64,000 nt of DNA from Septoria linicola (lineage: Eukaryota; Ascomycota; Dothideomycetes; Mycosphaerellales; Mycosphaerellaceae). The stretch lies in assembly GCA_024114885.1 (NCBI GenBank), contig CP099428.1, positions 1,736,001 to 1,800,000 on the forward strand, in the 5' to 3' direction. This document shows, piece by piece, positions 22,001 through 33,570 of this stretch. Each line of letters begins with the position of its first letter. Within the stretch, counting starts at the first letter, position 1. The notes under the pieces are model-generated. The model did no database searches. It was not told where the DNA came from and worked only from the letters and a program-made list of their open reading frames with translations. The position numbers and the translations under genes are program-made.

Positions 22001-22850
22001 ATGACGACCACCAAGCAAGAGACACCGATCCAGAGCAAGGATCACCTGGATGAGCACAAGACTGGTGAGTTAATTTCGCTGCACATTTCCTGGCCCATAC
22101 CTCTCAACTTTGCCGTGATCTCCATGTCATCAGGTCCACAGACATTGAGCAGTCAGGTATGGGCATCTTCCAGGCACATCTTCGCTGTCGGCCTCGTCTC
22201 TCTAACACCCACCACGCCCATGAAGTCTGAGACGACCGAAATGGCCTCTGCATCAGTTTTTGGAGACACGCCTGACATTGTCGTGCACGTTAGCCTCACC
22301 TGCAGACACGCCCTCTCCTTCCTCTCGTCCCGGTCCTGCTGCCTCTCCTGCGACCACAACCGCCGCAACCACTTCCATCTCGAATCGAAAGTCCGAGGCA
22401 CCAGAGTCGCCACTTCCGAGCAAACGCCGCCACACGACCAGCAGAGAAGCCACGCCGCCAGAGGAAGATGATAACGAAACTCCCCGACTCATCATCAACG
22501 GCCGCACCCTGGGTGGCCCAGATCACCTCACCCACCTGGCCAGATCACAAAACTGCCTCCCTATCTCCTGGACACAACACGATCGTGGCCTAGGCTCTCC
22601 CTGTGCAGCCTCCTCTCCTCCCCCAGAGCTCAATTGGCGTGACTATGAAGCTTTACCACTAGGTGCCTGGGATGATACCAATGAACACGAGTATGCAGAC
22701 GAAGAAGAGTTCTGGCAGGCGTTTGAGGAGGTGGAGGAGAAGTTGGAGTGTTATGAGGTGAGGGGGATGGAGGAGGGGTTGGTGGTGTATGAGAGGGGAG
22801 GAAAGGAGCGGGGTGAGAGAGGGTACGAGACGGGCTGTCGAATGGGTTGA
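22001..22850 (+). CDS. Hypothetical protein, 202 aa
   Basis: The best model has two exons, 22001-22064 and 22306-22850, with a GTGAGT donor and CTGCAG acceptor giving the in-phase join DEHKT-DTPSPSSRPG. Smaller introns inside 22065-22305 are possible because that stretch contains further GT/AG pairs. The product has a Ser/Thr/Pro-rich N-terminal third, a short core RLIINGRTLGGPDHLTHLAR, and an acidic, Glu-rich C-terminal helix (EEFWQAFEEVEEKLECYE). No known domain. Possibly a nuclear or regulatory protein, but nothing shows this directly. Confidence 0.55.
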
Positions 22851-23601
22851 GTGAGAGGAAGGAGGGGGCGATGAGTCATGACTGGCAGCCTGATGGTAGT
22901 GGGTGACATTGATGGGCTGGTCTAGTCTCTGTCATCGAGCTGCGTACCAGGATTCCAGGAGCGCAGACTGTCGACCAAGCCCTGCTGTGTTCTGCCGGAG
23001 CTATCGAAATTGCCCGTTAAGTGATCGATCCTCGTATTAACACACAGACACAGCTCTATCAGACCAGTCATCATATCCGACAGGAATACAGAACAAGCAG
23101 ACCCTCCTTCCATACTCTCTACACCACCATAAGATGATTCCAGAACAGTTCCTGCAACCAGGTTTACCGTCGCCGGCTGATTTCTCTTACAAGGGTTCAT
23201 GCACTGGCAGGGGAAGCTTGTCCAGAGCTTGTTCTAACTTTGTCTCTGATCACCAGAACCCTTTCCCGGCTCAACATGGTCAGTCGGGAGAGCCTCACCA
23301 CTGGACTTCTTTCCGTACTAATATGCGCACTTTCAGATGTCACTTAGACGCGAGAGCGCTTAACGACGGAGATTGACAACGAAAAGCTCTGCTGAGTGGT
23401 CGGACTGATAAAATACCCATGCAACGCACCACCATGGTCGAGAGCACGTGTATACGATCTCACTTGACACGTATAAGTATAACGGTTCCTGAGCAACTTG
23501 AAAGGCGATCCCCCATTCTCAAACAATCAGCACAATTATCAATATTTGTCTAAATCTACCTACTCCTTCCCTCACGACACAACCTCAGCAGAACAGCAAT
23601 C
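22851..23601. other. Upstream region of first 8-Cys gene
   Basis: No gene seen. A segment around 23175-23260 resembles one around 24330-24430 upstream of the second 8-Cys gene (both contain AGAGCTTGTTC and TCTAACTTTGTC), suggesting the duplication included upstream DNA. Confidence 0.5.
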
Positions 23602-23938
23602 ATGCACTACTCCACCGCCAACCTCTTCCTCCTCCTCTCCACCCTCACACTCTCTGCTTTCGCGCTCCCTGGCGCTAGTGGCAGCAACGACGGGTCTGTG
23701 GCGAACAGCAACCTGCTCCATGCCCGAGCTCGCTGTTCACAGGATACGTGCTCTGGAAAGAAGTGGGATGAGGGAAATAAGTGTATGCTGCAATGTGTAA
23801 GTTATGATTGATGCAGGCGAGGAGGGTCTTGACTGACGAGTCTTGTGTCAGGATGGGGAGGAGAAGAAAGGAACGTGTGTCTCTGCGGGAGGGCCAAATT
23901 ATGGGACTTCGTGTTGCTTGGAGGGGATGCTCTGCTAA
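23602..23938 (+). CDS. Small secreted 8-cysteine protein, copy 1
   Basis: Two exons, 23602-23796 and 23852-23938 (93 aa). Signal peptide: MHYSTANLFLLLSTLTLSAFALP. The mature domain has eight cysteines spaced C-x4-C-x10-C-x3-C-x8-C-x11-CC-x5-C and ends CCLEGMLC. The intron falls right after the fourth cysteine, in phase 0, with the next exon starting DGE. Its neighbour at 24733 has the same spacing, the same intron position and a second exon of the same length (87 nt), so the two are tandem paralogues. Cysteine-rich secreted proteins of this size are often effectors or antimicrobial peptides; which applies here is unknown. Confidence 0.88.
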
Positions 23939-24732
23939 TCAATTGATGCATCATATGTTGGTTGATCAGCAGATGGGGGTGAAACGTGATGGCGGACTTA
24001 TCTAGGGAGGGAAAACAGAAAACGAGTGGCGGCGAGATGGAGGTACGAGGGATGGCACACCAGCCATCAGCTATCGCCAAAGCAGTCGTGATCAAATGTC
24101 TCGCATCGAGACCGAACTTCCCTCGAACACACCGATAGCATGCTGCATACCCCAGCTCAGCATGCAAACGAATCATCAACACCATCTCACCTCACAAAAT
24201 ACAACTACAACAATCTATCTATACACAAAACATCAACGACACCCTCTACTACATGTGTTGCGTAGAATGCACCGCCACGTTCGATAACACGATCTCATCC
24301 AGGATGTCTAGCCACTGGACTGACTTCCACAGGGGTCAGGCTGAAGCAAGCAATGCTTGGACAGAGCTTGTTCATGAGGCAGGTCTAACTTTGTCGTTAA
24401 GGTTGGCTGCTTGTATGGGTTCCTGCTTGTTCGACTGGACTTCAGCTCAACTTTTCTCACCGCTGCGGCGTTTCTAGATACGGGGTTGGTGTATCGACGG
24501 AGAAGGGCAGAGGTCTTGTATGGTCTGAGCCGGAGTGGACTGAGAGGCTGAGGTGTGAGTGTATGAGCATATATAAGACAGTCGAGAGTGTTCCTGCTCA
24601 TGCTCATCTGACAACACTTCAGAGAAGATCAACGACAGCATCGTCGTCCAACCTCACTCGCAAGATACCTGCTATACTACACTACTACACCACTAAGCAC
24701 TCTCACTCCAGCCACCCGTGCGGACCATCAAC
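23939..24732. other. Spacer between 8-Cys paralogues
   Basis: Contains the duplicated upstream motif noted for 23175-23260. No further cysteine-rich copy found. Confidence 0.5.
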
Positions 24733-25232
24733 ATGCACTTCCCAACCCTCCTTTCCTTCCTCCTCTCAGCTTTGACCACTCTATCTGTTGCCCTCCCAGC
24801 CGAACAAGCCGCTCAAACCATCAACCTCGAACAAGCAGCCGCAACCAACCACGACAAATCTGCAGCACAAACACCTCTCCCTCAACTCTCTGACTCGAAA
24901 GTGTCAACCACCGACGACACAAGCGCCAAGGGAGACATGCTCAAAATTTTGGCGAAATGTAAGAATGATAGCTGTACTGGAGGAAAAGACGATGCTGGGA
25001 AGGAGTGTACGGCTGAATGTGTAAGTCCTTCTTCTTCGTCTCGAATCCTCTTGTTTGTTAGAGAAGAGTGTGTCTTTGTGAAAGCGGGAGTGCGAGGATA
25101 TGCGAGGCATCTTATCTTGCGCTAATAAGTGCTGTGTGACAACAGGATGGCGAGATCAAAAAGGGAACGTGCACGCAAGCTGGAGGGCCGAAGTCGGGGA
25201 CGATTTGCTGTTTGGAGGGACTGCTTTGTTGA
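24733..25232 (+). CDS. Small secreted 8-cysteine protein, copy 2
   Basis: Two exons, 24733-25020 and 25146-25232 (124 aa). Signal peptide: MHFPTLLSFLLSALTTLSVALP. A Gln/Ala/Thr/Ser-rich spacer about 30 residues longer than in copy 1 precedes the same domain, with identical cysteine spacing; shared words are DGE-x-KKGTC, AGGP, GT-x-CCLEG and LC. The intron is 125 nt, longer than in copy 1, at the same site. The domain is conserved but the spacer is not, which fits an old duplication with selection on the disulfide fold. Start chosen at MHFPTLL because it gives the signal peptide directly. Confidence 0.88.
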
Positions 25233-25486
25233 GTTGAGGAGGTTCGTGGTGCCTTGGGGAATGAATGGGTGGAGAAACGAGGATGGAACCCTTGAATCGA
25301 ACGCTCGCCACGATTTTTGACTGAACCTGTAGTCGACGGAAGTTTGGTTTGGATTTTGATTAGCGTTTACTATTATTCACGAACTTTGGAGGAAGCGGAA
25401 TGAATGAGTCGAGGGAAGGACGGATGTAGGCAAGAATGAGTTCTTCATTTGTAACAAGTACGAACGGTATAGATTTGCCTCAACGG

Positions 25487-27238
25487 CTACCGCAACTTCT
25501 TGAATTTCTCATACATCCACACACTCATCCTCACACTCGGGCGATCGAAGATCTTGGTGCCCATTTCTGCGACCCAAAACATGACTGGCAGACTGAGCGT
25601 TAAATCGAGCAGCATGCCAGGTTGGAAGCCGGCTGGTCCAATATGTGGCGGAAAGGCTGGACGCCATGCAGCGATGGGGATTCGATCATAGGGCGAGTTA
25701 GCATCGGGCCCGCCAAGGTGTCCGAAGCCTGTGAGGATGAGCACGATGCGAGAGAAGGTGGCTCCGACGACGAGGTGCGTGAGGTAGAGGGAGAAGGAGT
25801 GTCGACCGAGATCTGTGTGTGATGCTGTTAATTTGGCAGGAGATAAGAGCGTGACCAATGCATAACTTACACTGAGCGAAGCTCGTTTCGAAAAGCTTCC
25901 TTGCCCATCTGATCTCCTTGATTGAGGCGGCAGACAACCAGGCACCCCAAAACCACCTATACAACATCAGCAAATAGTTCCGATAGGCGGAGACGGAGTC
26001 CAGTAGTACTCACCAAAAGTCTCGATAAGCAATATCTGGCCAATTGTTCCAGTACTGCCAAGGCACGATATTGAACAAGACTGATGGCCAGCTGGAACAA
26101 TTCGCTATCGCTTCTTTCACGGGCTTGTCCGTGTGCAGCAGTGGCGTCGAGGCGAACAAGAGGCCGAAAAACAGACCTGAATGGAGAAAGATTGAACGAG
26201 CACGCTCGCGGGACTTGAGGTAGTCAGAGATGCCTCTCCATGGCAGCCAGAGCCGGTTGATCTCGCCTGAAGCAGTCAGGAGATCGAGCTCGCAGGTGAT
26301 CATGCCTGCGAAGAAGGCAGAGTACATGGCTCCTACAATGTAGTATCCGATCAGCAAGGGGCATTGGGGAAACGCTTAATAGAGAGCGCAACAACTCACC
26401 ACGCCCAAAGATGACCAAGAAGAAACTCAGCGCCAACGTAGCCAGCAGCCTGAACTGCACCCTCATCTGATGCACAGCAAACAGCCACGCAAAAAGCGCC
26501 ATACTCCCCTTCAGCTCCGCAACAATCGTCCACGTCACTCTGTTGTAGTACGACGCAAAAGCAGTAAAATAGTTCAGCATCTGCAAGCAATCGAGTACCC
26601 ACCACCAGAGTTCCTGAAAGAAGTTACTCGCGAATTTGTTGTTGTCCCAATTCGGTTCCCAGCCCGTGAACCAGTAGAAACAAATCGTCAATAGCGCACT
26701 GAGCATAGCCGGCATGAGCAGCCGACCATGTCTGCGTACCACAGCAGAAGTCAGCGCTTCAATGAATTCTGCTTGTCGGCCTTCGTGCATTAATCGGAGT
26801 AGTCGTCGTGGAACCACGTAGCCTATAAAGAGCAAACACAAGATAGTCAGCACAAGCCATATCACCAGATCCTACAAAGGTACGGCCAATCTCACCAGAA
26901 ATCAAAAAGAACAAAATCACCGCAAACGACCCCCCACTAAACAACAACCTCACAAACGGCCACGCCGCAGGTGAAGTCTGCTCGGGATAATGATAGCAAT
27001 ACGCATGACCCATATTGATCATCGAATGCTCATGCTGCAAAACGACGAGCAGAGCCGCCACGCCGCGGAGGCCATCGAGCCAGGCGGTTTCGTGGAGAGA
27101 TTTCTTGTTTGGGCAGGGTTCGAGGAGGAATTCCGGGACGATGAAGTTTCCGATAACGGCGAGGTAGTGGCGGAGGCGGGTGAGGAGGATGTGGGAGGGG
27201 AGGGAGTTGCGGGCGGAGAGGGCGGTGTTGATGCCCAT
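25487..27238 (-). CDS. Membrane acyltransferase, acyltransferase-3 family
   Basis: Five exons on the minus strand: 26896-27238, 26400-26822, 26014-26332, 25871-25956 and 25487-25812 (498 aa). Multi-pass membrane proteins of this family (OafA/NodX type) move acyl groups onto sugars or other acceptors. The N-terminal signature is clear: ETAWLDGLRGVAALLVVLQH, with the family histidine, then FFLISGYVVPRRLLR. Several hydrophobic segments follow and the end is a further helix plus a basic tail (VWMYEKFKKLR). ATG 27238 (MGINTALS) is the first true ATG; the frame is open upstream but without one. Close homologues are widespread in filamentous fungi; the substrate is unknown. Confidence 0.87.
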
Positions 27239-28032
27239 CTTGTGTTGTTTGCCTTCTTCGAGTGGTGGCTTTAACGAGGTCTTGTCATGGTCCTGGTATG
27301 CTTGTATGGCTTCCTTTAGAACATTTTTTTGGATGCGGCTCGATTGGATATGTCGTCCTGCCACACCACCGCGAGCGCCGACGTGGTATACGCGATGCGC
27401 TCCATCGAAGTCCAGCCTCTTCTTGCCAAGAGATCCGTGAAGTTCAAGAGTGCCTCGGGTGGCGCGTCGATGAGATTGGCTCGCAACGGTTCCAGCTACG
27501 CCACGAGCGAGGGCTGTGGGGACCGTCCATATTCAGTCAATGCAAGCTCTTTGAGGATGTTTGAGATGCAAGTGCGAAGATGGACAAGATATTTTCTTGA
27601 GAAAGATGGGAGAAGCCGGAGGTGTTCGTCAGTTCATGCCTGATGAGGCAGATCGCTTTCACATGCATGTCACACCCAGTGGCTGATGCTGCGCCAGGCG
27701 AAAAAGTGAAGGTGCTTGCAAACATTCGTTGCTTGTGAATTATCGATAAAAGTATGACCGGACAGCACGTATGCTAGTCCCCACCCTCCCATTCGCGGCG
27801 ACGTGACTGACGTTAAGTTGCATCTCGAGCGTCTCATCTATACTGTACACCACCTCCCTTTACATCACCATTCCAAAATCAATTCGACGCCATCGCTATG
27901 CCGTAGTCTCAATGCTACAAGATCCTTGTCTGCCAGGCCAAGCGCGCATTGTGCAGCGCATTGTGAACATTCACCAAAACCAGCCTTTGCTAAAAGATGA
28001 GCATAGTGCCTTTCCAACAAGCTTTGAGTCGT
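27239..28032. other. Intergenic, no gene seen
   Basis: Upstream of the acyltransferase and downstream of NEM1. A plus-strand frame at 27329-27643 lacks any domain and is probably chance. Confidence 0.45.
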
Positions 28033-29567
28033 CTATGCTTGCTGTGCTTGGCCGTGTCGTAGTGCTAGCAGAGCTCTGACATCTGTGCAGTATTGGAGAC
28101 CTTCGAGCAGGGGTATCAGGTGCAGCAGCTCGTGGTCGGTTGGGTCGCTGATCCAGCCCTCAATTGGTATCGCATTATCTGTAAGAGTCTGTAAGCATCT
28201 GCGGTCCACCATCCACGTAGTCAGTACTCACCTTCGTGAAAAATGTAGCTCATAGGCGAGTTGTCCAATATCATCACTTTACTCAAATCCGGTTCCACTT
28301 GAGCGAGATCCTTGATGTATGCACCGTTCCTGTATGTGCAGTGCTGCCTGTAATATCGCCCACTGAAGTACTTTCGCTCTCGCTCCAGCCAGTCAACCAC
28401 CGGGTCCGCATACTCTTGGACGCTGGCGGTGAATGCTATTAGATTGTACCATTTCGACACCTTTCGCAGGAACTCGTGGCAGCCTGGTCGCTCGTGTACG
28501 TAGTACAAGATGGGTACGCCGGGGCCAATCTGCACACCAGAAGAGCTGACCTGGCCATTCAGCCTGACTTCGACCATGTGACCAGTTGACATTCTATTAC
28601 TTTTGGCCATGCTGTGAATTAAGGTCTCGTCCAGGTCGATGATCAAGGTCTTTTTCGGCGCGTTCGATGCGTACGACAAGATATAGCTGGGCTGCCGTCT
28701 CGGCACTAGCGGTCGTGGTGTAGCGGGTGATCGAGGGTACTTGAGCTTAGAGACTGCTGAAGAAGTGGGTGACTTGAGCATTGGCGCCACAGCTGCTGCA
28801 TCGTCTGCGCTCGCTGCTTTGGTTCTTGCTCGCGGATCCTTGCGTTTCCGCAAGCTATTCTCCTTGATACGAATGCTCTTCTTAGGCAGCGCTTCGCTTG
28901 GTGATTGCGAGGAGCTTGTCTTTGAGCGCGTGTGTCGTGCCGGGCTGTCTTCGCCCTCTCCATCTGAAGTGCCGCATGACATTGCGGATGAGTTGCTGTC
29001 CACGGAAGGCGATCGTTTTGCGGAGCTCTTCCTTTGCGATCGCGGCTTCTCATAGTCCTCGTACTCACTGCGCAACCCTAGCTGTTGCGCAGATCGTCGT
29101 CGATTCTGGCGCGTCATGAGGTTCTTGAGTCGACTCAACGGTAAGATGGTCGAGAAATGGCCTTCCTCGTCGTAGAAGCAGGCAATCACGTATCGCCCAG
29201 GCGCAGTAACGGTGGAGAAGACGACTTTGACGCCATAGAGCACAGCAGCGCCAATTCGATGGGGGAGTCGCCAGACAGAGCGAGCTTCACTTCCGGATGC
29301 GCTCACATCGCCGCCGTCTAACAAAGGCGTCTTTTCACTCGCCCATTGTTCAGTGCTTTGCGCGTCCTCTTCGCCGGCGCGGCTGATCTCATCCTCGCCT
29401 TCGTGACCGAGCTTCTCTGATATCGAGCCCACGTCCAGATCGGAGCTGCCGTTCGGTGAGCTGTCCGGGGAGCTCAGTGTTTCCACGTGCGCCAACGAGC
29501 TCTTTCGCGTCCGTGGAGGGGTTGCGCCTGGCGTGGCAAGCCTCGCAAGGGAGGAGAGGCTGTTCAT
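28033..29567 (-). CDS. NEM1: Nem1-type protein phosphatase
   Basis: Two exons on the minus strand, 28232-29567 and 28033-28178 (493 aa). Nem1, with the regulatory subunit Spo7, dephosphorylates the phosphatidate phosphatase Pah1 at the nuclear envelope/ER and so controls lipid synthesis and nuclear shape. The C-terminal FCP1/NIF catalytic domain has the DxDxT motif in LIIDLDETLIHS, then ILYYVHERPGCHEFLR, WYNLIAFTASVQEYADPV, LDNSPMSYIF and, across the intron, DNAIPIEGWISDP, ending with DVRALLALRHG. A membrane segment precedes it (about residues 105-130, RIGAAVLYGVKVVF), and the linker is Ser/Arg-rich. It is divergent with GCD7, and its pathway partners the cytidylyltransferase at 8.2 kb. Confidence 0.94.
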
Positions 29568-30171
29568 GTCTGTCGTCGTGCCATTGAGCTGTGATCCTGT
29601 GTCGGATTCTTCAGTAACTTAGTGCTCGGGTTCCGGCGCAGGCAGACGAAGAAGCAGCAGCTCGTGGGAGAAAGCTTTCCAACGAGCTTGATTACATGCG
29701 CCAATGACTGCGCAGCTCGAACGACCGATGAATAGAAGCAAGGCGCGCAGAGCGACAATTGCGCGGGATACGAGAAGTGAAGACGAGGGGGAACGAGCTG
29801 CGTGTGTTTGTGTTTAAGTTAGAATAGTCTACGGGGAACTGCTGAGGGCAAGCTGAACACGATGTCATCTGTTCCGGCAAAAGCGCGCGTTCGTTCCGGC
29901 TCGACACACGCAAATGCGAGAGCGACGACTGATGCAAGACATCAACACAGCGAGAACTAGAGGTGTCAACATATTGTGATCGTCCCGACATCAGCAAATC
30001 GAAGTCCAGAGTGAGTGCCACATTCCAAACGACGCATGCGGCTCACCGTTGGCTGGCGACTGACCACGAAAAGGTTCCTTCGAGCTGGCCTTTTGACTCA
30101 CACATAGGATTAAAACCAGAACAGTATCAAGAATCACATCGACTGAGTACAACGGCACAAACGCACACAAG
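29568..30171. promoter_or_regulatory. Shared NEM1/GCD7 divergent promoter region
   Basis: 604 bp separate the two start codons, which face away from each other, so this region must hold both promoters. No specific factor sites could be assigned. Confidence 0.6.
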
Positions 30172-31614
30172 ATGCCTTCGGCAATCATCGGGCAGACGCC
30201 CTCGCTGAGCACATTTCTCAAATCACAAAAATCACAAGATGTCGACACCTCGATTGAACTTCTCGTCTCCCTCCTGAAGCGGCGGCAAATTCGAAACTCC
30301 AGACCATGCGCCATAGCCACTGCACATCTCCTGCTTCGAGTCGTCGGCAGCTCGCGATGGAAAGACTCGCTATCACTCATCAAGCGCATATGTGAAGTTG
30401 GCCGCAAGCTGGTCTCCGCCCAGCCACGTGAAATGGCTGTCGGCAACATTGTCCGCCGTGTGTTAGGTGTTGTGCGAGAAGTAGCTGAGGATGACGGCGA
30501 TGAGAATGCTTCAAATGATGGCATTGGTAGTCCCGCACTAGCAGAGAGGCCATACCGACCTGGACTACCTACCAACATCTCGAGCTTCAGTCCTCTTCAT
30601 CATGGCGCTGCACTTCCACAGCAGTCTTTTGGTGGAGTCAGCAGTCCAGTATCGCCATCGCTAGAGGCGAGCATCGAATCGCTACCACACAGACCACAAA
30701 TGCCATCTTCTGCAGCCTCGTACGCTGGACAAGGACCACATGCCGGCTCACTCTTCGGCCTCTTCCAGCAACCTACAGGTCTATCACCCATGGCCACGCC
30801 ACCCATCGGATCTGGCGCAGCGACTCCCGTTGCCAAATCTGCGAAGCAAGACGACAAGCAGAAGATCGACCTCCGCGCCGAAGTCTGTTCTGGCATCGAC
30901 GACCTCCTCGAAGAACTCGACATCGTCGACACGCAAATCGCCGAATCCGCCCTCGACCACATCCACAGCAACGAAATCATCCTGACCCACACATCCAGTC
31001 AGACTGTGCAAAAATTCCTCGCGGCTGCAGCCAAAAAGCGCAAATTCACCGTCGTCCACGCCGAAGCCTACCCAAATGATCACCACATCACCCACTCCAC
31101 CATCGTCAACGGCGGCACCAAACAAGGCACCGACGAAGACGAACCCGACGCCCGCTGGAAACCTCTCACTTCGATGGGCATCAAAGTCATTCTGATCCCC
31201 GACACCGCCGTCTTCGCGCTGATGTCCCGCATCAACAAAGTCATCATGGCGCCCCACACCGTCCTCGCCAACGGCTCTCTCATTGCCGCAGCTGGTGCTT
31301 CAACCATCGCTCTCGCAGCCAAAGCGCACCGCGTCCCTGTCGTTGTGCTATCCGGCGTCTACAAACTCAGCCCTGTCTACCCCTTCGACACCGACGAGCT
31401 GATCGAATACGGCGACCCAGGAAAAGTCGTCGACTACCAGGAAGGCGAGTTCATGCACAAAGTCGATGTGGTGAACCCCATTTTCGACCATGTCAGCGCT
31501 GATTGCGTAGACTTGTACATTACGAATCTGGGAGGCCATGCACCGAGCTTTTTGTATCGCATTGTGGCGGATCATTACCGCGTGGAAGATATTGATTTGA
31601 GTGCGAAGGCTTGA
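30172..31614 (+). CDS. GCD7: Translation initiation factor eIF2B subunit beta
   Basis: Single exon, 480 aa. eIF2B is the guanine-nucleotide exchange factor for eIF2; the beta subunit belongs to its regulatory alpha/beta/delta core, which senses phosphorylated eIF2. The N-terminal helical part includes IELLVSLLKRRQIRNSRPCA and NIVRRVLGVVREV. A low-complexity insert (about residues 110-220, rich in Ser/Pro/Gly) is followed by the Rossmann-like C-terminal domain: IHSNEIILTHTSSQTVQKFL, FTVVHAEAYPN, GIKVILIPDTAVFALMSRIN, VVVLSGVYKLSPVYPFD, and LGGHAPSFLYRIVADHY near the end. The stop is TGA. Essential gene in yeast. Confidence 0.95.
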   Translation: MPSAIIGQTPSLSTFLKSQKSQDVDTSIELLVSLLKRRQIRNSRPCAIATAHLLLRVVGSSRWKDSLSLIKRICEVGRKLVSAQPREMAVGNIVRRVLGVVREVAEDDGDENASNDGIGSPALAERPYRPGLPTNISSFSPLHHGAALPQQSFGGVSSPVSPSLEASIESLPHRPQMPSSAASYAGQGPHAGSLFGLFQQPTGLSPMATPPIGSGAATPVAKSAKQDDKQKIDLRAEVCSGIDDLLEELDIVDTQIAESALDHIHSNEIILTHTSSQTVQKFLAAAAKKRKFTVVHAEAYPNDHHITHSTIVNGGTKQGTDEDEPDARWKPLTSMGIKVILIPDTAVFALMSRINKVIMAPHTVLANGSLIAAAGASTIALAAKAHRVPVVVLSGVYKLSPVYPFDTDELIEYGDPGKVVDYQEGEFMHKVDVVNPIFDHVSADCVDLYITNLGGHAPSFLYRIVADHYRVEDIDLSAKA

Positions 31615-32595
31615 GCAACATCGAAATCGAGGTGCTTTCGGAAAGGTACTAGGGGTAATGGAGGATCGAACAGGGCATGATTGTACGAGCTAGCTGGATA
31701 GAGCTACATGAGCGATCAAGATATCTAAGGCAGCAGTCGCGCACGATGTTCTGAGTCTTTGAGGTGGGATGTCTAAAATCACAATGAGCAGATGGGCTCT
31801 CTGTCAAGCTTTCACGCACGAAGAAAAGCGAGCTTCTGCTTGGAACCAGCTCGCTCGCTTCTGTTCCGAAGTGTTCCAGACTTTCTCGTCTTCACGAAAC
31901 ATCGAACAGACGGCGTCATTCTGGTTGCTGCAATAGAGCTACTACTCTTAGCATTAAGGTTACTACTGACGGAACAGTAGGGAAATGGGCCTCGACTTGA
32001 CACTTGAACGCGTAGAGTACGATGAGCTTGGTGCTCTTGCATGAGAGCTAGATCGATGTCAGACTGTCCCCAAGAGCGAAGTCAATCTACTCATCTCATC
32101 ACCTTGAGAGAAGTGGAGTGTATACTCGATCATGCGCTACGACAGAGTCGAAGGGCGAGCAAGATGATACAGTTTCTACCGATGCCTTGAGCTGGGCTGA
32201 ACTTGCCGTCCCACCATGGGCAAACTTCTTGAAGACGCAAGGCACGCTTCTTACTCTTGTGAAGCGCAACGATATCACCTGAAGTCCTTCGCCAGGCGCT
32301 TATCGCTATGTGGATTGTGGAATGCGCTGATTCAGCTCAAGAAATGGTCTTAGACACACGTTTCTCAGGTTGCCGTCTCGCACATCTATCCCATGGCAGT
32401 GCTTCACATCGGGCTGCGATCAGAGTACGCTAGGTCTCACGCTTAGAATGTTGCTGCTTGTCGAGACTTTGTTTTCCAAGAAATGTCTCAAGATGCTGAA
32501 CCACACATCGGTCTTGTTCAGAATCGTCGAGATGGAGATAATTTGGCCGTAGCTGCAAACTTGCTGACCATTCCAGACCACACAGTTCTACAGTC
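31615..32595. other. Intergenic, ~980 bp, no gene seen
   Basis: No open frame with domain or splice support on either strand. Confidence 0.45.
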
Positions 32596-33570
32596 ATGCC
32601 ACCACCGACCACCGGAGCAAGAACTGTAAACCGCACCCAAAACCGCACCCAACCATTTGCCCCGACATCACGTTTACTCAACACTCCTCAGCAGCGTAGC
32701 CCATCTGTCATTCTGCAGACGTCAAATCCAGACCTGCACCTCAACGTACGTCAAAAGCTTGCTCTTGCCTCGCCACGACTGCGAGGGCTTCTGCTGCACT
32801 GCATTGAGCAATGGAAGCATTGTGCAAATGAACGTCAAATCCGCCTCCAGCGAGCTCGGCACTTCATTCGCCATTGGCACTACATTGTCTTCCTTCGATG
32901 GGCTCAGCTAGAGTGCGACACCGAGATCAAGCTACAGCAGCTGACCCGCGCTGGACGTCGCTTCTTCGCATCGATGAGCGAGCCCACTCTGGTCTCCTGG
33001 GAACGTCGCCTAATCCGCGACCGAGACCACGAGGTCGCCTCGCCTGAAGATTCTGCCACGCCAGCCAAGATAGTAACTCACAGCACGACCTGGCTGCCTT
33101 GGCAAGTAGCAGTCAACATGGCAGCTGCTTTGGCTGCTCATAGCTACGCTATTGGCAGATATTCGGCAGACAGCAGACCACTTTGGTACATGCGTTTCAG
33201 CGAGAGTGACCCGCATCAGGAGCAAGTATACTTCGAGATCATGCTCGAAAGATCTCCTCCGGTCGCGAGGATTACTGCACTCGACGAGCAGAGGGGCATC
33301 GAGCAAGATCATCGAGTTGACACCACTGGTCTTTGGCTACCTGCGGCGAAAGTGTTGAAGCAGAGCGGGATCGGCCAGCTTCGTGGACAAGGACCAATAG
33401 GTATTGTTTCGCGCATCGTCTCGGTGCCAACATTGCCAGATACTGTGCGTGAGATACAACTGGGTTCGGGCAGCTCTGCGAGCGTGGTCAGTGACATGAC
33501 CGAGATGAGTGAAGGTGGCATATTTGTCACGAAAGGATTGGTGAACAAGTTCGAAGCCTGCGAATACTGA
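32596..33570 (+). CDS. Hypothetical protein, 324 aa
   Basis: A single open frame without introns. The N-terminal third is basic with a possible short helical region (RGLLLHCIEQWKHCANERQI, RHFIRHWHYIVFLRWAQLEC); the middle contains TTWLPWQVAVNMAAALAAHS and the C-terminus is mixed. No recognised domain, signal peptide or obvious membrane segment. Length and residue composition favour a real gene, but no family supports it. Confidence 0.55.
   Translation: MPPPTTGARTVNRTQNRTQPFAPTSRLLNTPQQRSPSVILQTSNPDLHLNVRQKLALASPRLRGLLLHCIEQWKHCANERQIRLQRARHFIRHWHYIVFLRWAQLECDTEIKLQQLTRAGRRFFASMSEPTLVSWERRLIRDRDHEVASPEDSATPAKIVTHSTTWLPWQVAVNMAAALAAHSYAIGRYSADSRPLWYMRFSESDPHQEQVYFEIMLERSPPVARITALDEQRGIEQDHRVDTTGLWLPAAKVLKQSGIGQLRGQGPIGIVSRIVSVPTLPDTVREIQLGSGSSASVVSDMTEMSEGGIFVTKGLVNKFEACEY

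Noticed and set aside
29991..30578. 195-codon minus-strand frame over the 5' part of GCD7
   Set aside because: Shadow of a well-identified gene; no domain or start context.
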